DNA of 5,267 bases from Erysipelotrichaceae bacterium UBA3379 (GTDB taxonomy: Bacteria; Bacillota_I; Bacilli_A; Erysipelotrichales; Coprobacillaceae), in NCBI GenBank assembly GCA_002359025.1, contig DEPZ01000007.1, positions 19,356-24,622 of the forward strand, given 5' to 3'. The position numbers and the translations under genes were made by a program. The notes beneath the pieces were generated by a model. That model was given only the letters and a program-made list of their open reading frames with translations. It did not search any database and was not told where the DNA came from. Below, piece by piece: positions 1 through 5,266 of the stretch; the first letter of the stretch is position 1, and each line of letters starts with the position of its first letter.

Positions 1-82
1 ACCACTTTACATTAGAATATATCATCTTCCTGATTATAATTCTATAAATCAACACTTTTTTGCATAATTCTATCAAATGTCT

Positions 83-97
83 TTGCAAACGCTTGAA
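83..97 (+). promoter_or_regulatory. cre-like site (CcpA operator candidate)
   Basis: The 15 bases TTGCAAACGCTTGAA fit the Firmicute catabolite-response consensus WTGNAANCGNWNNCW at every fixed position except one (A in place of the C near the 3' end). The central AANCGNTT core is intact. The site overlaps the -35 element of the predicted promoter, a position that usually means repression, although pta genes elsewhere in Firmicutes can be CcpA-activated from sites further upstream. The match is seen; binding by CcpA is inference. Confidence 0.45.
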
Positions 98-110
98 AAA
101 GTTGTAATAT
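83..110 (+). promoter_or_regulatory. Putative sigma-A promoter of the pduL-like gene
   Basis: A -35 candidate TTGCAA lies at 83-88 and a -10 candidate TAATAT at 105-110, with a 16-base spacer. Each matches the consensus at four or five of six positions. Transcription would start near 117, leaving a leader of about 19 bases before the ATG at 136. This also argues against the in-frame ATG at 115, which would lie at or before the transcript start. The assignment is by eye; the -10 is only moderate. Confidence 0.5.
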
Positions 111-122
111 AGATATGTTGAT

Positions 123-128
123 AGGAGG
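123..128 (+). promoter_or_regulatory. Ribosome binding site fixing the pduL start
   Basis: A perfect AGGAGG is followed by 7 bases and then ATG at 136. The longer reading from ATG at 115 would place this site inside the coding region and has no ribosome site of its own, so 136 is the real start. Confidence 0.9.
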
Positions 129-135
129 ATTTATT

Positions 136-705
136 ATGAAAACAATTTTAGTAGAAACATCTGCGAGACATGTTCACGTTTCTCAAGCAGATTTAGATGT
201 TTTATTTGGAGAAGGATACACATTAACAAATAAAAAAGATCTTTCTCAACCAGGACAATATGCATGTGAAGAAAAAGTAACTGTTGTAGGACCTAAAGGT
301 GAAATGAAAATGTCAATTTTAGGACCAACTCGTAAAGAAACTCAAGTGGAAGTCTCTTTAACTGATGCAAGATCTTTAGGAATTAAAGCATTAGTAAGAG
401 AATCAGGAGATATCGAAGGTACTTCTGGATGTAAATTAGTTGGACCTAAAGGTGAAGTAGAAATTTCTTGTGGTGTGATTGCAGCAAAACGTCATATTCA
501 TATGACTGAAGCAGATGCTAAAGAATTTGGTGTACAAGACAAAGATGTAGTTAGTGTAAAAATCACTACAGAAGATAGATCATTAACTTTTGGTGATGTT
601 GTTTGTCGTGTAAGTGATAGCTATGCATTAGCAATGCATATTGATACTGATGAATCAAATGCTGCTGGTATTGCTGGTCCTTGCCAAGGTGAATTAATTA
701 AATAA
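136..705 (+). CDS. pduL: PduL-type phosphate acyltransferase (phosphotransacetylase)
   Basis: This 189-residue protein belongs to the PduL family, which moves an acyl group between CoA and phosphate (acetyl-CoA or propanoyl-CoA to the acyl phosphate) and is unrelated in fold to classical Pta. Two PduL barrel domains are visible. The zinc ligands known from the family can be matched: His12 and His14 in SARHVHVS, Glu72 in QVEVS, His120 and His122 in KRHIHMT, and His168 in AMHID. Arg66 in GPTRKET fits the phosphate-binding arginine. The first His pair lies only 12 residues from the start, so the N-terminal extension used to enter bacterial microcompartments is absent and no shell genes lie nearby. 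It probably acts in the cytosol with acetate kinase to make ATP and acetate. Start chosen at 136 for its AGGAGG. The acyl chain preferred cannot be read from sequence. Confidence 0.93.
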   Translation: MKTILVETSARHVHVSQADLDVLFGEGYTLTNKKDLSQPGQYACEEKVTVVGPKGEMKMSILGPTRKETQVEVSLTDARSLGIKALVRESGDIEGTSGCKLVGPKGEVEISCGVIAAKRHIHMTEADAKEFGVQDKDVVSVKITTEDRSLTFGDVVCRVSDSYALAMHIDTDESNAAGIAGPCQGELIK

Positions 706-708
706 CAC

Positions 709-734
709 AGGGGTTTCTCAAGAAACCTCTTTTT
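709..734 (+). terminator. Rho-independent terminator after pduL
   Basis: A nine-base-pair stem (709-717 with 722-730, one G-U pair) closes a UCAA tetraloop and runs into TTTTT at 730-734. It begins 3 bases after the pduL stop. The next start codon lies at 739, so the hairpin could also limit readthrough into the small downstream gene. Confidence 0.8.
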
Positions 735-738
735 AGAT

Positions 739-954
739 ATGAAACGTAATCAATTAGAAATTGAAAGTGATATCACATTAATTGTTGAGTTTTTAAAACT
801 CAAATATCAATTGCCAGCAAATTTCTATGGAGAAACTTATCCTGATGAAATCATAGATATCATGAAAGAATTAGAAACTATTGAAGATAAACAACAATAC
901 AAAACAAAACTAGAAGAAGCCATGATTTGTTTTAAAACATACCTACCAAAATAA
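739..954 (+). CDS. Small hypothetical protein, 71 residues
   Basis: I do not recognise this protein. It reads as a soluble, charged, mostly helical chain, rich in Glu, Lys and Ile, with one hydrophobic stretch near residues 12-20 (ITLIVEFLKLKY region) and one Cys at about 63. No signal peptide or membrane span is evident. Coding support comes from codon use like its neighbours and from the stop codon sitting exactly at a terminator. The start is poor: no purine-rich ribosome site precedes ATG 739, and the terminator T run ends 4 bases upstream. It is in the same frame as pduL, with no stop between the pduL TAA and this ATG. Expression is probably by terminator readthrough, or from a promoter inside pduL that I cannot see. 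A shorter form from the ATG at residue 42 is possible but would lose half the chain. Confidence 0.6.
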   Translation: MKRNQLEIESDITLIVEFLKLKYQLPANFYGETYPDEIIDIMKELETIEDKQQYKTKLEEAMICFKTYLPK

Positions 955-980
955 AAAGACAGAAGACTGTCTTTTTATTT
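949..980. terminator. Bidirectional terminator between convergent genes
   Basis: A perfect 14-base-pair stem (949-962 with 967-980) closes the loop AAGA. It has an A run on the left arm and a T run on the right, so it works on either strand. It overlaps the TAA of the 71-residue gene (952-954) and the TAA of the flavodoxin gene (975-977 on the - strand), so both genes end inside the hairpin. Confidence 0.9.
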
Positions 981-1481
981 TGCACCAAGCGCTTTCACTT
1001 TTTTTATAAAATTATTAAGTTCTTCACGATTTAAATTACAAAAAACATGCTGGTCTTTTTCTCTATGAATAACTGGAGAACGTTTATTTAAAACTTCTAA
1101 AATCATTTTTTCTTTTAATGATAACGATGTATAATCTAATTTTCCCCCTACTCCCATAATCACTTTCATATCTTTTAAAATTTCAAAATTAAAAGTATGA
1201 GTCACAGGTGTCATAAATTCAGTCTGCCAAACACCGACAATAAACATTGAATATTGCTTTTCAATCAATAATGGCTGGTTATCTAATATAAACTGTACAA
1301 TAATTTCATCTAGCTTTCCTTCATAGACAGGAGTTCCTATAATTATTTGACTTGCAACATTTAATATCTGATAATCCAATTGATCAACATCCATCAACAA
1401 GCAATAATCAAAAGACTCTGCTATTATGGAAGCTACTTTTTTTGTAAAACCATGTTGACTATGATAAACAATGACTTGCAT
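975..1481 (-). CDS. Flavodoxin-domain protein, HemG-like
   Basis: A 168-residue single-domain flavodoxin-like protein of the type annotated as menaquinone-dependent protoporphyrinogen oxidase (HemG family). The FMN phosphate loop is HSQHGFT at residues 7-13, then GTPVYEGKL at 49-57 and the HemG-like GGKLDYTSLSLKEK at 112-125. It should bind FMN and carry out electron transfer in the cytosol or at the inner membrane face. No haem genes lie in the window, so a haem role is not supported here; other redox roles are possible. The start is placed at the second ATG (1481), because AGGAG directly abuts the upstream ATG at 1490 and is correctly spaced (9 bases) only from 1481. No convincing promoter was found in the 65 bases before it, only an AT-rich stretch containing the palindrome TGATTAATCA. 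Confidence 0.85.
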   Translation of the reverse strand: MQVIVYHSQHGFTKKVASIIAESFDYCLLMDVDQLDYQILNVASQIIIGTPVYEGKLDEIIVQFILDNQPLLIEKQYSMFIVGVWQTEFMTPVTHTFNFEILKDMKVIMGVGGKLDYTSLSLKEKMILEVLNKRSPVIHREKDQHVFCNLNREELNNFIKKVKALGAK

Positions 1482-1490
1482 AAATCTCAT

Positions 1491-1495
1491 CTCCT
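1491..1495 (-). promoter_or_regulatory. Ribosome binding site of the flavodoxin gene
   Basis: AGGAG on the - strand lies immediately before an in-frame ATG (1490), which leaves no spacer, and 9 bases before the next in-frame ATG (1481). This spacing decides the start in favour of 1481. Confidence 0.75.
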
Positions 1496-1519
1496 ATTTA
1501 TATTTTACATATATTTTAA

Positions 1520-1529
1520 TGATTAATCA
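1520..1529. repeat. Perfect 10-base palindrome TGATTAATCA
   Basis: The palindrome lies between the HU terminator and the flavodoxin gene, about 40 bases upstream of the flavodoxin start, where an operator would be expected. The symmetry is seen directly; a regulatory role is only a guess, and AT-rich spacers give such palindromes by chance. Confidence 0.3.
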
Positions 1530-1548
1530 CGATATTTCGCATAGAAAT

Positions 1549-1573
1549 AAAAAAAAGGTGACAACTCACCTTT
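1549..1573 (-). terminator. Rho-independent terminator of the HU gene
   Basis: On the - strand an eight-base-pair stem (1566-1573 with 1554-1561), loop GTTG, runs into a T tract (1556-1549). The HU stop codon (1572-1574) is partly inside the stem. Confidence 0.88.
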
Positions 1574-1847
1574 ATTCATTAACAATTTTTTTAAGTGCTG
1601 TACTTGCTTTAAAAGCAGGTGCTTTACTTGCTGCAATTGTAATTGTTTCACCAGTACTTGGATTACGTCCAGTTCTTTCTCCTCTTTCTCTTACTTCAAA
1701 AGTACCAAAACCTTTTAAATTAATTTTATCTCCTGATTTTAAAGTATCAGTAATAATATCTACAAAAGCATTAACAGCACATTCTGCTTGAAGTTTTGTT
1801 AATCCAGCTTGATCAGCAACTTTTTCTACTAATTCAGTTTTATTCAT
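1572..1847 (-). CDS. hup: HU-family DNA-binding protein
   Basis: At 91 residues this has the usual length of HU, the dimeric nucleoid protein that bends and compacts DNA without strong sequence preference. The helical dimer half occupies roughly residues 1-40. The signature GFGTF (46-50), the beta-arm tip RNPSTGE (61-67, with the intercalating proline at 63) and the C-terminal PAFKAS (77-82) are all intact. There is no extra Lys-rich tail. GGAGG at 1855-1859 is spaced 7 bases from the ATG. The gene appears monocistronic, with its own promoter and terminator, though the operon upstream shows no clear terminator and may read into it. Confidence 0.97.
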   Translation of the reverse strand: MNKTELVEKVADQAGLTKLQAECAVNAFVDIITDTLKSGDKINLKGFGTFEVRERGERTGRNPSTGETITIAASKAPAFKASTALKKIVNE

Positions 1848-1868
1848 ATCTATACCTCCATTTATACT

Positions 1869-1881
1869 TAGGATTGTCCTA
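1869..1881 (-). other. Small hairpin at the 5' end of the HU leader
   Basis: TAGGA CAA TCCTA forms a five-base-pair stem with a three-base loop. If transcription starts about 7 bases after the -10, near 1882, this hairpin sits at the very 5' end of the HU mRNA, just upstream of the ribosome site. It could stabilise the message or be a protein site; both are inference. Confidence 0.4.
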
Positions 1882-1888
1882 TGTGTTC

Positions 1889-1917
1889 ATTATAATACAA
1901 ATCAAAATAAATGTACA
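1889..1917 (-). promoter_or_regulatory. Promoter of the HU gene
   Basis: On the - strand a perfect -10 TATAAT (1894-1889) is preceded by a 17-base spacer and the -35 candidate TGTACA (1917-1912, four of six). The predicted leader is about 35 bases. The promoter lies just beyond the end of the aldolase gene. Confidence 0.7.
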
Positions 1918-1921
1918 TAGA

Positions 1922-2938
1922 TTATAACTTTCTTATAAAAGAAGCAAATTGTTTTGCAATGTTTTCACTTGTTTTCCATGATGTGACAATTCTGATTCTT
2001 TCATGATCATCTTCTAATTGTTTAATATGAGTAATCATATATTCTGTTTCAATTTTTTCAATAATATCTTTAGGTAAATCTATAAACAATTGATTAGAAT
2101 AAGAATCAATATATAAAGGATATCCTTTTTCTACAAATGCCTCTTTAATAATCATTGCCATTTTATTTTCATGTATACCTATTTCTTCATATAATTCATC
2201 TTTTAATAATGCAGTAAATTGTACACCTAATAGTCTTCCCTTAGCAAGCAATCCACCACTTTGTTTCATATAATAACGAAAATCTTTCTTTAAATCATCA
2301 TTTAAAATAACAAGTGCTTCACCAAATAAGGCTCCACTTTTTGTACCACCAATATAAAAAGCATCACAGTTTTTTGCTATTTCAGCCATGGTTGGAGCAT
2401 CTTTTAATGATAAAGAACTTGCAAGTCTCGCACCATCAATAAAAAGATAAAGATGATGCTTCTTTGTAAAAGTATATAAGTCCTCTAATTCTTGTTTTGT
2501 ATAATAGCTTCCAAGTTCTGTTGTTTGTGAAATATAAACCATCTTAGGTTGAACCATATGTTCATCACCATGTTCATCTAGCATAGATTGCACCATATCT
2601 ACAGTTAATTTCCCATCAACATGTGGACGTGTTAAAACCTTATGACCAGTTGCTTCTATTGCTCCTGTTTCATGAACAAAAATATGTCCTTCATCACATG
2701 CCATAACAGCTTGATAACTTTTTAAAGCCGCTTTAATAACTATGCTATTTGTTTGTGTACCACCTACAAGAAAATGAACATCAGCTTCTTGTTGAATTCT
2801 TTGTTGAATGATTTCTCTTGCTTGATGACAATATTCATCTAATCCATATCCTACTGTTTGAATGTCATTTGTACTCACTAATGCTTCTAAAACTTTAGGA
2901 TGCGCTCCTTCACTATAATCATTTAAAAAACTATACAT
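1922..2938 (-). CDS. Threonine aldolase-family PLP enzyme
   Basis: A 338-residue fold-type I PLP enzyme of the low-specificity threonine aldolase (beta-eliminating lyase) family, complete in length. Members cleave L-threonine/allo-threonine or related beta-hydroxy amino acids to glycine and an aldehyde. The Schiff-base lysine is Lys200 in YIGGTKSGALFGE. Asp168 and Arg171 in FIDGARL hold the cofactor ring nitrogen and the substrate side, and His89 in FVHETGA is the ring-stacking histidine of the family. The N-terminal NDYSEGAHP and GGTQTN (59-64, phosphate binding) are typical. It is the last gene of the fumarase operon, starting 8 bases after the regulator; its ribosome site AGGGA overlaps that stop codon and is only 4 bases from the ATG, so translation is probably coupled. 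The real substrate could be threonine, allo-threonine or another 3-hydroxy amino acid. Confidence 0.9.
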   Translation of the reverse strand: MYSFLNDYSEGAHPKVLEALVSTNDIQTVGYGLDEYCHQAREIIQQRIQQEADVHFLVGGTQTNSIVIKAALKSYQAVMACDEGHIFVHETGAIEATGHKVLTRPHVDGKLTVDMVQSMLDEHGDEHMVQPKMVYISQTTELGSYYTKQELEDLYTFTKKHHLYLFIDGARLASSLSLKDAPTMAEIAKNCDAFYIGGTKSGALFGEALVILNDDLKKDFRYYMKQSGGLLAKGRLLGVQFTALLKDELYEEIGIHENKMAMIIKEAFVEKGYPLYIDSYSNQLFIDLPKDIIEKIETEYMITHIKQLEDDHERIRIVTSWKTSENIAKQFASFIRKL

Positions 2939-2946
2939 ATACTTCC

Positions 2947-3768
2947 CTACTTTCTGTATAACAAACCATATCTTACATATATTAAATTTAATAAACTTAA
3001 AAAATTCATTGTTCCTTGTAATGAAGACTCACTATATTGACTTTCTGTCCCATCAATACAATAAATATGATCAATTGCATCATTATGATAGTCTTTATTC
3101 ATAGTGAGTAATAAAATACAAGGATTATGTTCTTGAATTTTTTCAATTAATGAATCTATTAATTTTTTTCTTGCTCGTACTGTAATAATAATAACCAAAC
3201 TATCTTGATCAATCATATCAAGTCTTTGTATTTCATCTCCACGTTCTACAAAGGCATAAACAAACTTTTTAAGTTTTAACATTTTCATTTGAAAATCATT
3301 TGAAATGATTTTGTTAAATTGATAACCAATCATATGAACCTTTTTTGCTTGATAGATCATATGACAAATACGATCAATTTCATGAATATTAATACTATTA
3401 TGAACCATTTGTAATGATTCAATTGTTTCATTATAAATCTTATCAACAAGGTATTGAGGATTTTTATGAATCATACCTACTTCTTTTGGATCCATATGAA
3501 TTTCATCTCGAGATATCTCTAATGCTATAGCAACTTCTTCTTTAAAATTAGCAAAATTCTTACAATTTAAATCCTTACAAAATCGAGAAATAGTTGCTGG
3601 AGATGTATAACATAAATCAGCTAAATCATTAATATTAATATCTGGAACCTTTTCTAGATTTGTAAGTATTGTATGAGCAATGGTATAATACATATCTTGA
3701 GATGAGGAAACATTAACATAGGACATCAGTGTATATAAAATATCAACTTCATTATAGTTATTTAACAC
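2947..3768 (-). CDS. MurR/RpiR-family transcriptional regulator
   Basis: A 273-residue regulator with an N-terminal RpiR helix-turn-helix (about 45-66, INDLADLCYTSPATISRFCK) followed by a linker and a SIS domain (about 128-245). Family members bind operators as dimers or tetramers and sense phosphosugars through the SIS domain. Here the usual motifs are degenerate: GYQFNKI (148-154) stands where GxGxS is expected, and ITVRARKKLI (195-204) where SxSGxT is expected. The ligand is therefore uncertain. The start is GTG at 3768, directly after the TAG of the beta subunit with no gap; AGGAGG in the end of that gene lies 10 bases upstream. The next ATG (residue 15) would cut off the family N-terminus. 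Position third in the operon suggests autoregulation together with the fumarase genes, which is inference. Confidence 0.9.
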   Translation of the reverse strand: MLNNYNEVDILYTLMSYVNVSSSQDMYYTIAHTILTNLEKVPDININDLADLCYTSPATISRFCKDLNCKNFANFKEEVAIALEISRDEIHMDPKEVGMIHKNPQYLVDKIYNETIESLQMVHNSINIHEIDRICHMIYQAKKVHMIGYQFNKIISNDFQMKMLKLKKFVYAFVERGDEIQRLDMIDQDSLVIIITVRARKKLIDSLIEKIQEHNPCILLLTMNKDYHNDAIDHIYCIDGTESQYSESSLQGTMNFLSLLNLIYVRYGLLYRK

Positions 3769-4323
3769 CTATTTCTTTCCTCCTAAATATTCTTTTCTAC
3801 CTATTTCATATAAATCATTTCCCAATGCATCAATCACAACAGTCAATGGAAAATCTTCAACATATAAACGTCTTAAAGCTTCTGGACCTAAGTCATCAAA
3901 AGCGATGACCTCACAAGATTTCACACATTGACTTATATAAGCCCCTGCTCCTCCTATTGCTCCAAAATAAACACTTTTATTTTCTATCATCGATTGTTTG
4001 ACCGCATCACTTCGATATCCTTTTCCAATCATACCACGTAATCCTAGTGACAATAAGGCTGGTGTATATGCATCCATTCTCCCAGATGTTGTTGGTCCAC
4101 CGCTACCAAAGACATGTCCAGGTTTACTTGGTGTTGGTCCTACATAATAAATAATTTGATCTTTTACATCAAAAGGAAGTGCTTTGCCTTCATCTAATAA
4201 TTGAATTAATCGTTTGTGAGCCGCATCTCTTGCAGTATAAATAACTCCTGTAAGCAATACTTGATCTCCTGCTTTTAAAGTACTCACTTCTTCAATAGTT
4301 AAAGGTGTATGAATTGTTTTCAT
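3769..4323 (-). CDS. Class I fumarate hydratase, beta subunit
   Basis: A 184-residue protein matching the C-terminal domain of class I fumarases and the beta subunit of L-tartrate dehydratase (TtdB type). It pairs with the alpha chain encoded just upstream to form the [4Fe-4S] hydro-lyase that hydrates fumarate to (S)-malate. Visible family motifs are ARDAAHKR (31-38), GPTPSKPG (62-69), FGSGGPTTSGRMD (72-84, with the substrate-binding Thr-Ser-x-Arg), GMIGKG (97-102, conserved Lys101) and GAIGGAGA (121-128). The ATG overlaps the alpha stop by one base (TAATG), with AAGGAGG at 4340-4334, 10 bases upstream, giving matched expression of the two chains. Fumarase is the likeliest role; tartrate dehydratase, mesaconase or dimethylmalate dehydratase share this architecture and cannot be ruled out. 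Confidence 0.9.
   Translation of the reverse strand: MKTIHTPLTIEEVSTLKAGDQVLLTGVIYTARDAAHKRLIQLLDEGKALPFDVKDQIIYYVGPTPSKPGHVFGSGGPTTSGRMDAYTPALLSLGLRGMIGKGYRSDAVKQSMIENKSVYFGAIGGAGAYISQCVKSCEVIAFDDLGPEALRRLYVEDFPLTVVIDALGNDLYEIGRKEYLGGKK
3779..3784 (-). promoter_or_regulatory. Ribosome binding site of the RpiR gene inside the beta-subunit gene
   Basis: AGGAGG on the - strand lies within the last codons (Gly-Gly-Lys-Lys) of the fumarase beta gene, 10 bases before the GTG start. It supports the GTG start and coupled translation. Confidence 0.75.
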
Positions 4324-5165
4324 TACAAAATAACCTCCTTATGTCTTGCAACATGACAACAGATACTGACTGCGACAGGCATACCTGCAATATGAGTTGG
4401 ATAGGTTTCTATATGTAAAGATAAAGCCGTTGTTTTTCCTCCATATCCAGCTGGTCCTATACCAGTAGAATTGATCATATCTAATAATTCTTTTTCTAAA
4501 GCTTGATATCGAGAATCTTCATGATGACTTTGTACATCTTTTAACATTGCTTTTTTAGATAAATAGGCTACTTTGTCAAAAGAACCACCTATTCCTACGC
4601 CCACAACAATAGGTGGACAAGCATTAGGTCCAGCATCATTAACAACTTTCAACACAAAATCTTTAATACCTTGTAGACCATCACTTGGCTTTAACATTTT
4701 AATTTGACACATATTTTCACTACCAAAACCTTTTGGTGCAACTGTTATTTTTAATTGATCACCATCAACAATGTCATAATGAATGATAGCTGGTGTATTG
4801 TCCTTGGTATTGATACGATCAAATACAGGATCACTCACTACACTTTTACGAAGATATCCTTCTTCATATCCTTGTCTTACACCTTCATTGATAGCCTCTT
4901 TTAAAGAACCTTCTACATAAACATCTTGTCCAATTTCAACAAAAACACATGCCATACCTGTATCTTGGCAAATAGGTGAACATGTTGTACTAGCAATACT
5001 TGCATTATCTTGAAGTATTTTTATTGTTTCTTTTGCAATAGAGCTATCTTCTTTTTGATAGGCATCTAATAATGATTTTTGAATATCTGATGGAAGTTTA
5101 TAATTGGCTTCCATGCATAGTCTTTTCACTTCATTTATAATTGTCTCACTTTTAATTGTTTTCAT
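4323..5165 (-). CDS. Class I fumarate hydratase, alpha subunit ([4Fe-4S])
   Basis: A 280-residue chain equal to the N-terminal domain of class I fumarases and to TtdA. It carries the oxygen-sensitive [4Fe-4S] cluster whose free iron binds substrate. The three likely cluster cysteines are Cys66 in PICQDTG, Cys183 in NACPPIVVGVG and Cys270 in CCHVARH; the spacings (117 and 87) are close to those of single-chain class I enzymes. APKGFGSENMC (143-153), GIGGSFDK (191-198) and GIGPAGYGGKTTAL (235-248) are further family motifs. First gene of the four-gene operon, with AGAGGG 7 bases before the ATG. In a fermenter lacking a full citric acid cycle it may process fumarate from aspartate or purine and arginine synthesis, or run towards fumarate for respiration; the window does not decide between these. 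Confidence 0.92.
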   Translation of the reverse strand: MKTIKSETIINEVKRLCMEANYKLPSDIQKSLLDAYQKEDSSIAKETIKILQDNASIASTTCSPICQDTGMACVFVEIGQDVYVEGSLKEAINEGVRQGYEEGYLRKSVVSDPVFDRINTKDNTPAIIHYDIVDGDQLKITVAPKGFGSENMCQIKMLKPSDGLQGIKDFVLKVVNDAGPNACPPIVVGVGIGGSFDKVAYLSKKAMLKDVQSHHEDSRYQALEKELLDMINSTGIGPAGYGGKTTALSLHIETYPTHIAGMPVAVSICCHVARHKEVIL

Positions 5166-5190
5166 ATCTTATCCCTCTTTTAATGAATAT

Positions 5191-5219
5191 ATTATACATA
5201 AACTATAATAAAACCTCAA
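5191..5219 (-). promoter_or_regulatory. Promoter of the fumarase-rpiR-aldolase operon
   Basis: On the - strand a perfect -10 TATAAT (5196-5191) follows a 17-base spacer and the -35 candidate TTGAGG (5219-5214, four of six). Transcription would start near 5184, giving a leader of about 19 bases. No clear inverted repeat that could serve as an RpiR operator is visible around it. Confidence 0.7.
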
Positions 5220-5229
5220 TTCCATATTC

Positions 5230-5266
5230 AAAAAAGAACTAAAGGAGGTGTCCTTTGAGTTCTTTT
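5230..5266. terminator. Bidirectional terminator upstream of the fumarase operon
   Basis: Arms 5232-5246 and 5251-5266 pair over 15 base pairs with a single bulged G at 5257 and loop GGTG. Read on the - strand, the stem is followed by a T run (5235-5230), so it would end a transcript arriving from beyond the right edge; on the + strand the right arm ends in TTTT. It insulates the operon from its neighbour. Confidence 0.8.

Noticed and set aside
1..25. Possible start of a divergent - strand gene at ATG 25
   Set aside because: Only eight codons remain before the window edge, the AGGA-like sequence is too close to the ATG, and no convincing - strand promoter precedes it.
115..135. Seven extra N-terminal residues for PduL from ATG 115
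   Set aside because: The added stretch contains the AGGAGG ribosome site, has no ribosome site upstream, and would begin at or before the predicted transcript start.
681..708. Promoter for the 71-residue gene inside the 3' end of pduL
   Set aside because: TTGCCA at 681-686 is a good -35, but no -10 sequence occurs at 16-18 bases, so the promoter is not supported.
1482..1490. Three extra N-terminal residues for the flavodoxin from ATG 1490
   Set aside because: AGGAG touches this ATG with no spacer, whereas the second ATG at 1481 has normal spacing and puts the first beta strand at the usual position.
1471..1791. 106-residue open frame on the + strand
   Set aside because: It lies almost wholly opposite the HU gene, whose family motifs are unmistakable, and has no ribosome site; its sequence is low in complexity and matches nothing I know.
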